A stretch of DNA of 64,000 nt. Source: Phytoseiulus persimilis (taxonomy: Eukaryota; Arthropoda; Arachnida; Mesostigmata; Phytoseiidae). Within the stretch, counting starts at the first letter, position 1, and every line of letters starts with the position of its first letter. This document shows positions 48,301 through 59,120 of this stretch, piece by piece. The stretch spans positions 9,982,001-10,046,000 of the forward strand of contig CM075101.1 in assembly GCA_037576195.1 (NCBI GenBank). The letters are read 5' to 3'. A program made the translations under genes and the position numbers. The notes below the pieces were generated by a model. It was not told the DNA's origin. It saw only the letters and a program-made list of their open reading frames with translations, and did no database searches.

Positions 48301-51158
48301 AATCGCAGGAACTGGTGCTCGACGTCACGGCAGACGGCAGAATCGTCATAAACCGGAAAGTGACCGGCTCGCGGAGCCAACTCTGGCGGATGACGGCCGA
48401 GAAAATGCTCCAGCACGAAGGCAGTAGTACTCCCCTCGTCCCAGGTCGGAAACCCACTAACGCACACCCAAGCGGGGGCCGCATATTCGTGTTGGATATC
48501 GACGCGCCGGCTGCGGACCCACACAAATGCGTCCCATTGGTGCTGCGGAAGCCAGACCCTCGCAGACGGAGTCTCCAGACTTGGACATTCTCGAACGAAG
48601 GCTTCCTAAAGTGCGACATCGAGAACCTTTTCGTCCAGGCCAAGTTCGGCTTGAAAGGTCTGATGAAAGGAGGAGAGGCTGTGCTCGGTCCTCTGAACTT
48701 CTATGAAAGTCCGGAGTACCTGCCCAGATCAATGCGAACGCCTCGGGAGGTGAACGAGATCCCCCGTCCCATCCCCTTACACTGTGGCGTGGAAATCCAG
48801 AAGATGAGGGGCGGTTGCGGAGTTCTGAGGGTCGAGGTCTGTATCGACGGACCGACAATTGTTCTCAGAGTGACAGACCTAGCCACTGATCAATTGATCC
48901 CGGGCTATAGGAGTCAGGCTAAGAACCCAGTCTACGCAAATGAGAGCGAGACTGACACTCGGAGCTCTTGTTCCGATATCCAAGTCGACGTCAACTTCAA
49001 ACAGGGTGTCGGTATCTCTTTCATCAATGAATCCGAAGAGATACTCCTGGTGACACTGCAAAACGTCCTGCTCTCTTTCTTCCAAGACGATAACGTCCAG
49101 AAGTTCGATATGTCGGTGCGACATCTACAGGTTGACAACATGCTCACGGACGCGGAAAGGCTTTGTGCCCTGTACGTGACACCAGAAAGCAGTAGAGACG
49201 AATACTCCCATCTCCCTGCTGCGTGTATAAAAGCGAGTCGACTTCTGAACTACAACACCGATGTCTTAGTGTTCGACGTGAGTACCAGCGTGCCGAGCTG
49301 AGGCGGAATTTTTTTAGGTACATCGGAAACCCAGGCTTGCGATAATGATTCGTCACGATTGCCCGAAACTGGGAGCGCTTTCGGATCTGCAGTGAATGTT
49401 CGTTTACGTTCCAGTATTTCATGATCAGCATCAAAGACACAACCCTGGCCCTGGAAGAGAAACTCATGCTCAAGATATTCCAAATGTTCCGTGATTATAT
49501 TCCGTTCCTGAACGAGCCGGAAGACCTCCACCTCATCGAGCAGCGCAGCATGGCGGGCGACGCTCTTCGAGAAAGCGATCGAAAGTTGTACTTCAACAAT
49601 CTGAAAGTCAACCCCCATTACTGCAAGCTCAGCGTTCTCCCAGCGAGGCCAGGCGCGTTGGACGAAGGTCTTCGGCAGATCAAGAAGCAAATAGGCTGGA
49701 GTCTGATCCGATTTGAAGACGCGGGCGTTCAATTGAGCGCTTTCGAAAAAAGTCATCCATTTGAGACGATGTCGTTCCTCGTGGGGACAGCGTCCGCCTT
49801 CTATAGCAAGGTAAGGGAAGCTCCTGCGTGTATCATTGATCCCCTCTCATCCCATGAATACTTTTACGAAGCATTCAAAACCTTGCAGGAGCTTCAGAAG
49901 CAAGCTCGTTACATCATGGGCAACGTTGACTTCTTTGGGAGTCCCTTGGGATTCTTGCGGGACGTCAAAGGGAGCTTTAAGGAGGCCATAAACGGCAAGA
50001 ACCCATTCACTCTGTTGAAAGGTGTCGCCTATGGCGCTTCCAACTCGGCCGCCAAACTCACCGGAAGTCTCTCGGACACTCTGAAGAACCTGGCCAGCAC
50101 GGAATCCAGCAACGCTGTCGTCGTTGCACAGCCAAATCTTGGGGCGGGCTCGAATCAAATATTGGGGGGGCTGAAAGGTCTCGGGCGCGGCTTTCGTGAC
50201 GGCTTCGGTGGTCTATATCACCACCCATATGCGGTAAGCGAAGAGTTTTTGAACTGAGAGGATTCGACCATCAACCCTCCATGAGCCCGGCTATCATGAA
50301 CATGCTAAACAAACGAGGCTTGCAGGGCTTGACGAACGGTTTGCAAGGATTCATGGAAGGCGTCGGTCGCGGGCTCATAGGCTCTGGAGTCCTACCCATC
50401 GCAGGGATGCTAGATCTCGCCACTGGAGTGGCAGCCACTGTTCGAGACAGTTCAAACTTCCGCGAGCGACCTTCACGAGCGCGGTCCATTCGCTTGACCA
50501 GAGGGCCACGGGGACTCCTACCTTGCTACTCGGCGTCTGTCGCTGCTGGCCAGATGCACCTGATGGAAGTTCTCGCTGCAGACTCAAACGGCTCCGTCGA
50601 CCGGGGAGCGTTGAACGAATTGTGAGTTGTGATTCCGATCCTGACCGCTTAGTAGAGCAACGGTGAACGAGAAGAGAGGCATTCTGAGAAAAACGAACCT
50701 CATCTGGAAAAATCAATAAGTCAGCTCAGCCCTTGAACCCCTCCGGAAGAGATTCGATTCTGTTATTGAGGCATTTCTCTGTTCTCCACAGCTTCTTAGC
50801 GATGCACCCGCTGGAGAACGGGGGACAACTCATCGTGTCGAACCAGAGGATTCTCAAAGTTTCCTCGAAATACGTCATGCTCGAGGTGTTCCACCTCAGT
50901 GAAGTGCGAAGCGCCCATCTTTTGGTCACCCTGGGCTGCTCATCGCTGATGCTAACGTTAACAGAGCAGCAACACAAACGTATCGACTGCGGAGACTCTG
51001 ACGATGCTACTGTTTCGGCATTGCGTGAGGTCATTCAGTGTATAAACTATGCTGTTTTCACTTTCGAAGAAGAACGCTATCGACTGCCGACGAGGGACGA
51101 TAGCGAACCAGCGGACATGGCCGTTCAGGACTCGTCGTCCAGTAGTGCTCACGAGTGA
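36347..51158 (+). CDS. VPS13D: vacuolar protein sorting-associated protein 13D (22 coding exons, about 4090 aa)
   Basis: Coding exons: 36347-36443, 36684-36775, 36868-36966, 37195-37494, 37575-39279, 39384-40723, 40839-41276, 41372-41577, 41696-42032, 42114-42413, 42507-43304, 43424-43795, 43940-44132, 44245-44604, 44694-46018, 46152-46491, 46602-47188, 47298-49277, 49415-49810, 49889-50233, 50326-50621, 50792-51158. They sum to 12,273 nt with consistent phases. The protein opens with the chorein lipid-transfer module ([11 protein letters not shown]) and carries a phospho-FFAT-like motif near residue 764. A UBA domain at about residues 2430-2475 (45352-45471) identifies the D paralogue among VPS13 proteins. 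It then has the VAB/SHR-binding region, a QxW-type beta-trefoil (about 48290-48680), an ATG2-like C-terminal helix region and a PH-like C-terminus. VPS13D is a bridge-like lipid transporter at ER contacts with mitochondria and peroxisomes. Four introns (81, 93, 144, 78 nt) are multiples of three without stops. The 50326 acceptor has a poor pyrimidine tract and is the least certain border. Confidence 0.95.
45352..45471 (+). other. VPS13D: UBA domain within VPS13D
   Basis: The segment reads [19 protein letters not shown] followed by [12 protein letters not shown]. It has the L-x-x-[LM]-G-F and A-x-x-W-L-[LF] signatures of a three-helix ubiquitin-associated domain. Among the VPS13 paralogues this domain marks VPS13D. 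Confidence 0.9.
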
Positions 51159-51737
51159 TCCTCGCAACGGGTTGGCTCCATAGCACAACGGACAATGGAA
51201 AAGTAGGGGATATGTGAGACCGGAAGCAGTGTAGATATCCCAGTCAGGGAAGCTGTTGGTAACCGTTACATTTTTTTGATGACATTGGCCTGTTATGGAA
51301 TTGTTGCAGGGAAGGGCGAAGAGCGTGCGGGCGGATTGGCCCAGTTCGATGCACTGTGCGACGCCTGACAAGAATTTTAGATCACTCACCTAAAAGACAA
51401 GACGACCGATGAGTTTTTTAAGTAGGGGGAACTATGTAACGCGGAAGCGCACAGTATTAGTTATGCAATGTGGTAATCAGTTGTTCCTGTTTGATAACAC
51501 CCGTCCTTGAGGAGCTCTCCGCAGGATCCTGAAGAACGAAGAATCGGAGCCCCGGTCTTTCTTTGGAGGATCTGCTTTTGATCAAAAATTCTTCCGTCAA
51601 CCGGAGAGAGGCGGAAAAATTTCCGTAGTATCGTGACTGTGGTTGTGCATAGAAGGAATGTGGCCCTGCTTCTCAGTCCCATCTCTAAGATCTTGGGAAT
51701 CATCAGCGTGTGCCTGCGGAGCCAATGAAACAATGTA

Positions 51738-51743
51738 AATAAA
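51738..51743 (+). terminator. VPS13D: candidate polyadenylation signal of VPS13D
   Basis: AATAAA 580 nt downstream of the VPS13D stop at 51156-51158. It is the first canonical signal noticed on the plus strand after the gene. Confidence 0.45.
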
Positions 51744-51767
51744 TGATGGCTTGAAGTCGTGATATCA

Positions 51768-52298
51768 ATGGGAATCTACCCTCCCGTTATTGACCATTCG
51801 GGGATGATACTCCGCATCCGGAACGCTTATTCAGTCGTCAACAGAGCTTCTGCGAACACAAACTCTTCGACTCAATACCGAATACCGACGCGGAGAACCC
51901 GTCGAAGCTGCTCAAATCCCCCCGAAACTCCCGATATTGAGCCCTTGTGTAATTGGCTCATTCGATACGGTCTTGATCAACCTGCGACAATACGACCGGA
52001 GGTTGCGCTACTCTGCCGACTCATAGACAGAAAACTGGTATCGCGTAAGCGCCAGTCATCGAGCCGCAGGAACATCCTTATGGGGTTGTTCGGGGCTCTG
52101 ATTTACCCTTACAATTCTGCCTCGTTCCCTCCAAGATTGCGAGGAGTGAACACAAAGGAGTTCGACTTCATTGTATCTTGGTTGATGCCCGAAGCATGCG
52201 AGAGGCTTCTGGCGATCAAAAGTTTTTCATGGACGGATCTAGAGGCGAGAATCCTGGTCGGACGTCGAATCCGGCTAACCGCGTTGAGCCGGGCCTGA
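51768..52298 (+). CDS. weak single-exon ORF, 176 aa, unknown
   Basis: An ATG at 51768 opens 176 codons without interruption. The translation is not obviously low-complexity, but I recognise no domain, and an open frame of this length is expected about once by chance in a window this size. It starts 25 nt after the putative VPS13D polyadenylation signal. Listed so that it can be tested; I do not claim it is a gene. Confidence 0.15.
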   Translation: MGIYPPVIDHSGMILRIRNAYSVVNRASANTNSSTQYRIPTRRTRRSCSNPPETPDIEPLCNWLIRYGLDQPATIRPEVALLCRLIDRKLVSRKRQSSSRRNILMGLFGALIYPYNSASFPPRLRGVNTKEFDFIVSWLMPEACERLLAIKSFSWTDLEARILVGRRIRLTALSRA

Positions 52299-52813
52299 TG
52301 CTCGATCGCCACGGGTGAAATTTTTTCGTGCCGAGTCTTCTCTGTCCGATCTCCACTTCGAAAGAGTGCCCAGCCAATGTCCTCCCTAGTCGACGGGGCG
52401 CGCGGCCAGGAATCATGCCATGTTCCCCTCTAGGAAGAGGAGCCAATGGAGGTTCACACTCTCAGATGTTCCTCTTCGCGATGCTGGAATTCAGAGGATA
52501 ACCCTCCGATGGAAGGACTCAGTAGCGTAGCGGGAGGGGACGGGGGGCGGTCCGCCCCGGGCATCAGAATGCCTTTCCATGCCTGTTACATTCGGGAAAT
52601 TGAGCTCTTCCAGGTGGATTTTGCTCTGGAATCCTCACAGTAGGGGCGGAAACCGATCGTTGCATCTGATATTTCCCCCTCTGGCGAACCGTTATCTCCT
52701 TTTTCCTCCTCCTTTCGGATCGAGAGGCAACGTTCAGTTCATTCTGTTTCTGCCTCGGATCAGAGATCGAGCCAACGAAGTTGACGAACCTTGCTCCTGT
52801 CTATCGGGTGTCC

Positions 52814-53325
52814 ATGACGGATGAGTTCAACTTCGTTGAGTTCATGGAAGAACTTCAGCTTTGCGGAACACCGGAAGCCGAAAGGCGCCGTCTCCTGGAA
52901 AACAATGTTTACGAATCAGTCGCCGTATTCAGGTCAGTTGAGAACTCTCGATTTAGCGATTCGAGTTCCGGCTCTGATCAGGTTGATTCGCCGTTGAAAT
53001 GGAATCCCTCGATCGTCCCTATCAGAGTGGAACGAATAACGACGGCGATGCTATCCGAGATCTCCGAAACGAGCTCATATTCTGCTATACTCTCCCCCAC
53101 GGCCTCCATTTCTTACATCACTACGGCCGTGAGAAAAAAAGAGAATGCTGTGAGCCCGTTTTCATTTTTCGTATCCAGGAGGAAACCGTTCACTTCATTC
53201 CATACTTCATGAGCTCAGGTGAGTTCATGATTCCTTTGACTTCAGAGAATCATATCAAACGTCGATTTGGCAGCGAGCAGCAATCGGGATTTATGGGTGA
53301 ATTTTCATTGCTGTGGAACGGCTAA
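52814..53325 (+). CDS. hypothetical two-exon gene next to the 5S array
   Basis: Exon 1 (52814-52932) starts at ATG and ends TTCAG/gtcagt in phase 2. A 94-nt intron ends tatcagag, and exon 2 starts at 53028 in matching phase and runs to a TAA ending at 53325, giving 138 aa. The joined protein has an acidic, helical N-terminus (MTDEFNFVEFMEELQLCG) and a second half rich in His, Phe and Tyr. A strong alternative donor (TCAG/gtgagt) at 53218/53219 could send the transcript onward into sequence now occupied by the decayed edge of the 5S array. I recognise no family. Support is splice grammar and protein-like composition only; it may be a truncated gene. Confidence 0.35.
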
Positions 53326-53583
53326 GTCCATCCTCCATGGTGGTTCTCAGGTGGGTTCTGAGATCGACGGCTCACTGAAGCGGAGGCGATAGATACCCTG
53401 AGGATCAGTCCCCTAACGTAGTTTTGCCCATGGCGACAGTCATGACTCGCAAACTTGGCGTGGACTTTGTGGAGCTTATTCACTCTGACTGGTCTGAACG
53501 CGAATTTTTCTCAAGGGAGGCTAGCCCCTCCTAAATCACATTGAAACGATGGGGGCGAAGCTCTTGTAGAAACCGGTAGTATG

Positions 53584-53661
53584 GTACTAACCGGGCCCAA
53601 CGTTGCTCAGCTTCGGTGATCGGACGAGAACCGGCGTATTCAACGTGGTATGGCCGATGGC
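53584..53661 (-). pseudogene. 5S rRNA, 3'-truncated edge copy
   Basis: Retains the first 78 nt of the gene (5' part, including box A and IE) but lacks the last 40 nt and the T-rich terminator. It has a one-base change (gctcagctt for gcttagctt on the plus strand) shared with the truncated copy at 56598. Confidence 0.85.
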
Positions 53662-53887
53662 GATAGTGATGATTCGCAAGCTCAACGTGGACCTCGCGAG
53701 GCACGATCGACTTCGACTCGACTTTACCCTGGACGCGAATTCCGGCCGCCATTTTTCCACTCGAGCGAGGCCAGCCCCTTCCAGATCACACTCAGATTAT
53801 GGAGAATAGATATCAATTGAACAAGTCTGTCGGGAGCACGGAAAATAAATATACTTGCACACCAAGGATCAGAAAAAAATAAAAAAT

Positions 53888-54005
53888 GCCATCAACACCC
53901 GGTGTTCCCAGGCGGTCTCCCTTCCAAGTACTAACCGGGCCCAACGTTGCTTAGCTTCGGTGATCGGACGAGAACCGGCGTATTCAACGTGGTATGGCCG
54001 ATGGC
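53888..54005 (-). rRNA. 5S ribosomal RNA
   Basis: Full 118-nt gene. It contains the box A/IE/box C internal control region (read on the minus strand: aagctaagcaacg and ggttagtacttggaaggg). The terminator T-runs follow at once. It is a structural part of the large ribosomal subunit, made by RNA polymerase III with TFIIIA. Confidence 0.95.
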
Positions 54006-54231
54006 GATAGTGATGATTCGCAAGCTCAACGTGGACCTCGCGAAGCACGATCGACTTCGACTCGACTTTACTCTGGACGCGAATTCCGGCCGCCATTTTT
54101 CCACTCGAGCGAGGCCAGCCCCTTCCAGATCACATTCAGATTGTGGAGAATATATATCAATTGAACAAGTCTGTCGGGAGCACGGAAAATAAATATACTC
54201 GCACACCAAGGATCAGAAAAAATTGAAAAAT

Positions 54232-54336
54232 GCCATCAACACCCGGTGTTCCCAGGCGGTCTCCCTTCCAAGTACTAACCGGGCCCAACGTTGGTTAGCT
54301 TCGGTGATCGGACGAGAACCGGCGTATTCAACGTGG
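54232..54336 (-). pseudogene. 5S rRNA lacking its 5' end (42-bp deletion)
   Basis: The unit is 302 bp long, not 344. Exactly 42 bp between two copies of caacgtgg are missing, removing the first 13 nt of the gene and the adjacent spacer. One further base change lies in box A (cgttggttag on plus). Confidence 0.9.
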
Positions 54337-54533
54337 ACCTCGCGAAGCACGATCGACTTCGACTCGACTTTACTCTGGACGCGAATTCCGGCCGCCATTT
54401 TTCCACTCGAGCGAGGCCAGCCCCTTCCAGATCACACTCAGATTATGGAGAATAGATATCAATGGAACAAGTCTGTCGGGAGCACGGAAAATAGATATAC
54501 TCGCACACCAAGGATCAGAAAAAAATAAAAAAT

Positions 54534-54651
54534 GCCATCAACACCCGGTGTTCCCAGGCGGTCTCCCTTCCAAGTACTAACCGGGCCCAACGTTGCTTAG
54601 CTTCGGTGATCGGACGAGAACCGGCGTATTCAACGTGGTATGGCCGATGGC
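54534..54651 (-). rRNA. 5S ribosomal RNA
   Basis: Full-length copy with the Pol III terminator tract next to its 3' end. First unit of the first three-unit block. Confidence 0.95.
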
Positions 54652-54877
54652 GATAGTGATGATTCGCAAGCTCAACGTGGACCTCGCGAAGCACGATCGA
54701 CTTCGACTCGACTTTACTCTGGACGCTAATTCCGGCCGCCATTCTTCCACTCGAGCGAGGCCAGCCCCTTCCAGATCACATTCAGACTATGGAGAATAGA
54801 TATCAATTGAACAAGTCTGTCGGGAGCACGGAAAATAAATATACTCGCACACCAAGGATCAGAAAAAAATAAAAAAT

Positions 54878-54995
54878 GCCATCAACACCCGGTGTTCCCA
54901 GGCGGTCTCCCTTCCAAGTACTAACCGGGCCCAACGTTGCTTAGCTTCGGTGATCGGACGAGAACCGGCGTATTCAACGTGGTATGGCCGATGGC
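54878..54995 (-). rRNA. 5S ribosomal RNA
   Basis: Full-length copy. Its 5'-flanking spacer carries the aaaagtaacgcttcgc variant instead of gatagtgatgattcgc, shared with the copy at 55910. Confidence 0.95.
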
Positions 54996-55221
54996 AAAAG
55001 TAACGCTTCGCAAGCTCAACGTGGACCTCGCGAAGCACGATCGACTTCGACTCGACTTTACTCTGGACGCGAATTCCGGCCGCCATTTTTCCATTCGAGC
55101 GGGGCCAGCCCCTTCCAGATCACATTCAGATCATGGAGAATAGATATCAATTGAACAAGTCTGTCGGGAGCACGGAAAATAAATATACTCGCACACCAAG
55201 GATCAGAAAAAAATAAAAAAT

Positions 55222-55339
55222 GCCATCAACACCCGGTGTTCCCAGGCGGTCTCCCTTCCAAGTACTAACCGGGCCCAACGTTGCTTAGCTTCGGTGATCG
55301 GACGAGAACCGGCGTATTCAACGTGGTATGGCCGATGGC
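55222..55339 (-). rRNA. 5S ribosomal RNA
   Basis: Full-length copy with terminator. Its 5' flank has a single change (gatactgatg) from the common spacer form. Confidence 0.95.
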
Positions 55340-55565
55340 GATACTGATGATTCGCAAGCTCAACGTGGACCTCGCGAAGCACGATCGACTTCGACTCGAC
55401 TTTACTCTGGACGCGAATTCCGGCCGCCATTTTTCCACTCGAGCGAGGCCAGCCCCTTCCAGATCACATTCAGATCATGGAGAATAGATATCAATTGAAC
55501 AAGTCTGTCGGGAGCACGGAAAATAAATATACTCGCACACCAAGGATCAGAAAAAAATAAAAAAT

Positions 55566-55683
55566 GCCATCAACACCCGGTGTTCCCAGGCGGTCTCCCT
55601 TCCAAGTACTAACCGGGCCCAACGTTGCTTAGCTTCGGTGATCGGACGAGAACCGGCGTATTCAACGTGGTATGGCCGATGGC
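55566..55683 (-). rRNA. 5S ribosomal RNA
   Basis: Full-length copy with terminator. Its spacer (cagactatgg) matches the unit at 54534, three repeats away. Confidence 0.95.
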
Positions 55684-55909
55684 GATAGTGATGATTCGCA
55701 AGCTCAACGTGGACCTCGCGAAGCACGATCGACTTCGACTCGACTTTACTCTGGACGCGAATTCCGGCCGCCATTTTTCCACTCGAGCGAGGCCAGCCCC
55801 TTCCAGATCACATTCAGACTATGGAGAATAGATATCAATTGAACAAGTCTGTCGGGAGCACGGAAAATAAGTATACTCGCACACCAAGGACCAGAAAAAA
55901 ATAAAAAAG

Positions 55910-56027
55910 GCCATCAACACCCGGTGTTCCCAGGCGGTCTCCCTTCCAAGTACTAACCGGGCCCAACGTTGCTTAGCTTCGGTGATCGGACGAGAACCGG
56001 CGTATTCAACGTGGTATGGCCGATGGC
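55910..56027 (-). rRNA. 5S ribosomal RNA
   Basis: Full-length copy. The base between gene and terminator is changed (ggcc for tgcc on plus). The 5' flank has the aaaagtaacg variant. Confidence 0.95.
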
Positions 56028-56253
56028 AAAAGTAACGTTTCGCAAGCTCAACGTGGACCTCGCGAAGCACGATCGACTTCGACTCGACTTTACTCTGGAC
56101 GCGAATTCCGGCCGCCATTTTTCCACTCGAGCGAGGCCAGCCCCTTCCAGATCACATTCAGATCATGGAGAATAGATATCAATTGAACAAGTCTGTCGGG
56201 AGCACGGAAAATAAATATCCTCGCACACCAAGGATCAGAAAAAAATAAAAAAT

Positions 56254-56371
56254 GTCATCAACACCCGGTGTTCCCAGGCGGTCTCCCTTCCAAGTACTAA
56301 CCGGGCCCAACGTTGCTTAGCTTCGGTGATCGGACGAGAACCGGCGTATTCAACGTGGTATGGCCGATGGC
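56254..56371 (-). rRNA. 5S ribosomal RNA, 3'-terminal variant
   Basis: Full-length, with one substitution in the last three bases (gtcatcaac on plus), which changes one pair of the terminal helix. The spacer that follows is more divergent, so this marks the edge of the homogenised part of the array. Confidence 0.85.
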
Positions 56372-56597
56372 GATAGTGATGATTCGCAAGCTCAACTTGG
56401 ACCTCGCGAAGCACGATCGACTTCGACTCGACTTTACTCTGGACGCGAATTCCGGCCGCCATTTTTCCACTCGAGCGAGGCCAGCCCCCTTTCAGATCAC
56501 ATCTAGTTTATGGAAAATAGATATCAATGGAACAAGTCTGTCAGGAGCACGGAAAAATATATTCGCATACACCAAGGATCCGAAAAAAGTGAAAAAT

Positions 56598-56687
56598 GCC
56601 ATCAACACCCGGTGTTCCCAGGCGGTCTCCCTTCCAAGTACTAACCGGGCCCAACGTTGCTCAGCTTCGGTGATCGGACGAGAACCG
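56598..56687 (-). pseudogene. 5S rRNA, 5'-truncated copy
   Basis: Keeps 90 nt at the 3' side and its terminator-like tract but lacks the first 28 nt. The sequence jumps straight to spacer (aataggagcacggg). Confidence 0.9.
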
Positions 56688-56746
56688 AATAGGAGCACGG
56701 GAAATATATATTCTCCTACACAAAGGACGAGAAAATAAGAAAAAAA

Positions 56747-56846
56747 GCCATCAACACCCGGTTTTCCCAGGCGGTCTTCCTTTCAAGTACCAAGCTTCGG
56801 TGATCGGACGAGGACCGGCGTATTCAACGTGGTATGGCCCATAGCG
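56747..56846 (-). pseudogene. 5S rRNA with internal deletion
   Basis: Both ends are recognisable, but the segment covering box C and the start of box A is missing (plus strand: aagtaccaagcttcgg). Several substitutions occur elsewhere. Confidence 0.85.
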
Positions 56847-57017
56847 ACCGGCATCGAACGCACGTTTCGCGGGTAGCTTGTGGAGCTCAATCGGCTCGGA
56901 CTTCAATAATATCGGAATGATGAGATGATAGAACTGAGAATCATTCAAAACGAGCAAGGCTGAAGCAGATGAAAAGTATATCCTCCCGCATAGAGGACGA
57001 CGGAAGAAGGGGGAAAT

Positions 57018-57102
57018 GCCATCAACACCTGGCTCGTCCATTTTCGCTCAGTCCCGGTGATCGGAGGAGAACTGGCGTCGACAACGTGGTATGGTCGATG
57101 GC
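57018..57102 (-). pseudogene. 5S rRNA, decayed copy
   Basis: Matches at both ends (gccatcaacacc and gtggtatggtcgatggc on plus) with a large internal deletion and many substitutions. Confidence 0.75.
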
Positions 57103-57234
57103 ATCACTGCAGAGTCGCAACCTTCACGTGTATTCTTTGAAACGAACTCGGCATGGATCTAAATCTCATTCGGGTGATAGAAAAGTGATTCCTGATTGAC
57201 GAAGAATCAGGCCAAAGTTGAGTTGATTCTTTGA

Positions 57235-58190
57235 CACCTAGGGAACAACAAGGCAAAAATGCAACCAGGACAGGGTGGTCCGAGGCGGCCGTCACACCAA
57301 GTCCCAACAAGACGCCGCACCGCGAGGCCGTCATTCCCATACTTGCTGGTCGGAGCACAGGCACCTATCTAGTATATTTGAATCGTGTAGGATCAGAACC
57401 ACCCGAGTTCTTCTCATCATACTGACAGGAAAACAGCCGAGTTGTGTAGTTTCCTGAGAAATATCCGGAGCTCTGTGATTTTCAGTGGATAACCGAGTGA
57501 ATATTCTCAGTGGACATACGGACAGGTTTCCAGCGTCAGCGGTGCATCCTGAATTTCTCTCTAGTCGGATGTGAAATGCAGTTTGTTTTCGTGCGCTCCA
57601 AACTGAGCCAGAATTACTAGAAATCGATCAGAGAGATTGCATCAGGTGCGATTTTGTAGCTGGAAACCGGGGCTCCACGATTGTACCTAGAAAGACTCGC
57701 TAGCTTTCCGAGCCGCGAGTAGCGTCCTCTAGACTCTGGAGGTAGACGGAAAATATGTACGATCGAAACAACAACATAGATCCAGCATAATTCGTCCTAG
57801 TTTAGGGAAAATCGGGCTCAACGGATGACACTTGAAATCTCTCCATACGTCCTAGATATCCACTGGAGATCCACATAGCTCCAGCGATTCGCCAAGATAC
57901 TACACGCTCCCGTCGTTCTCCGTTTTGATGGACTTCGGTTGTTTTGATTCATCTTCCTTCCGGTTGTCCCTTCTCAAAGTTTTTCGAGCCAGCGGGGGAA
58001 ATTTATTCAAATCTTCTTGATTACGCCATTGCGACCGAGTACGATCCCATCCTTGCTCAGCTCCGTTGATCGTAGAGAGCTGCTGTTCGGGACAAGGGAA
58101 TAACGGTTTCAGTCGAGCCCGCGAACCACATCCGGTGCGATATACCGTATAAGAGCAAACCCACGGAGTTGGATTCATCACACTGAGCTC
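57235..58190. other. gene-free stretch downstream of the IkappaB gene
   Basis: No exon recognised. The first part (to about 57320) may contain further, nearly unrecognisable 5S repeat remnants (accaagtcccaac). Confidence 0.4.
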
Positions 58191-58193
58191 CTT

Positions 58194-58199
58194 TTTATT
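58194..58199 (-). terminator. candidate polyadenylation signal of the IkappaB gene
   Basis: AATAAA on the minus strand (tttatt on plus), about 920 nt after the stop at 59121-59123. It would give a long 3' untranslated region. Confidence 0.35.
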
Positions 58200-59120
58200 G
58201 GCAGAACACGCCTCCGTTCAATCCATTTGTACACTCCTATAGATTGATATAACTCGTGCATAAATCTTCATTATATCAACATTCTACTTGATTAATGAGT
58301 CTGAACCTTGACTGAGAACTGATTCATGATTCAAGCACAATTCTCCTGGCTCTGGGATGACGAGTCGTGCCAAACAGTTTTGCAACACTTCGATTTGTGT
58401 CCATAAAATTTACACCATCGGAATTCATGATCAGCGATCCGATCAGGGAAGTCCGCCAACGAAATCACGCTGTATGGGAGTTCTAATAAATAAATAGACA
58501 AAAGACTGCTCCCTTGTCCCAATCGTCTCAGACAGCGACGCTCACGAAGAGACCGAAAGTACCAACCTCAGACTGGCTCCTTATTTGTTATTCTCCATCA
58601 TCTCCTCCCTCCAGCTGAGGGGTGCTAGTGTAAAGTACAATAAAGAGCCATCAATGGCTCGAGGATGGATGAGTACCAGCGATCGTTATCCTGGTCGAAG
58701 AGTGCGATATGGATCTTCGGAATGATGGTCGGAGTAGCGACACTGTGATGTCGATTCCACGGCAGCCGGAACGTGCAGCTTTTCATTTTTGAGACGCGTC
58801 ATTCCAGCATGTCATTCCCATAACAATATCCATCATGGTCCTGATTTCCGTAAAGAACATACATACACGGCGGAGTGGAGCGCTGACAAGGAACACGCAT
58901 TTTTTCTAGCGTGGCTGTGGACATCTTGTTGAGAGTGCTTATCCAAATGATGCCGTTCTTATATTACTTTAGTTGTGCTGAGCTCTTAGCTCGAAGATTC
59001 TTTTTACGGAAATTACGATGGGGCTCAAAACTATCGACGAACGCTAATAGTGATCGAACTCGCAGAGCAATGCTTTCGATACACAAAAGGGCGAGAGGTT
59101 GCCAGTTAGCACACGCATCA

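Larger units (their letters stand above)
53400..57230 (-). repeat. 5S rDNA tandem array, 344-bp period
   Basis: Each unit is a 118-bp 5S rRNA gene on the minus strand plus a 226-bp spacer. Intact units start (plus coordinate of the 3' end) at 53888, 54534, 54878, 55222, 55566, 55910 and 56254. Directly downstream of each 3' end, in transcription order, lies an ATTTTTTATTTTTTT-type tract, a good Pol III terminator. Spacer variants show that units at 54534, 54878 and 55222 match those at 55566, 55910 and 56254 in order, a three-unit higher-order repeat. Both edges contain recognisable but mutated spacer and gene fragments, for example around 53400-53530 and 56850-57230. Short open frames on both strands of every unit are artefacts of the repeat. 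Confidence 0.95.

Noticed and set aside
53531..56738. Families of near-identical 60-140-aa open frames on both strands (for example 75-aa minus frames every 344 bp)
   Set aside because: They are translations of the 5S rRNA gene and its spacer. The same frame recurs only because the DNA is repeated.
57191..57212. 7-bp hairpin cctgatt...aatcagg
   Set aside because: Too short to stand out from background, and it lies in decayed 5S spacer.
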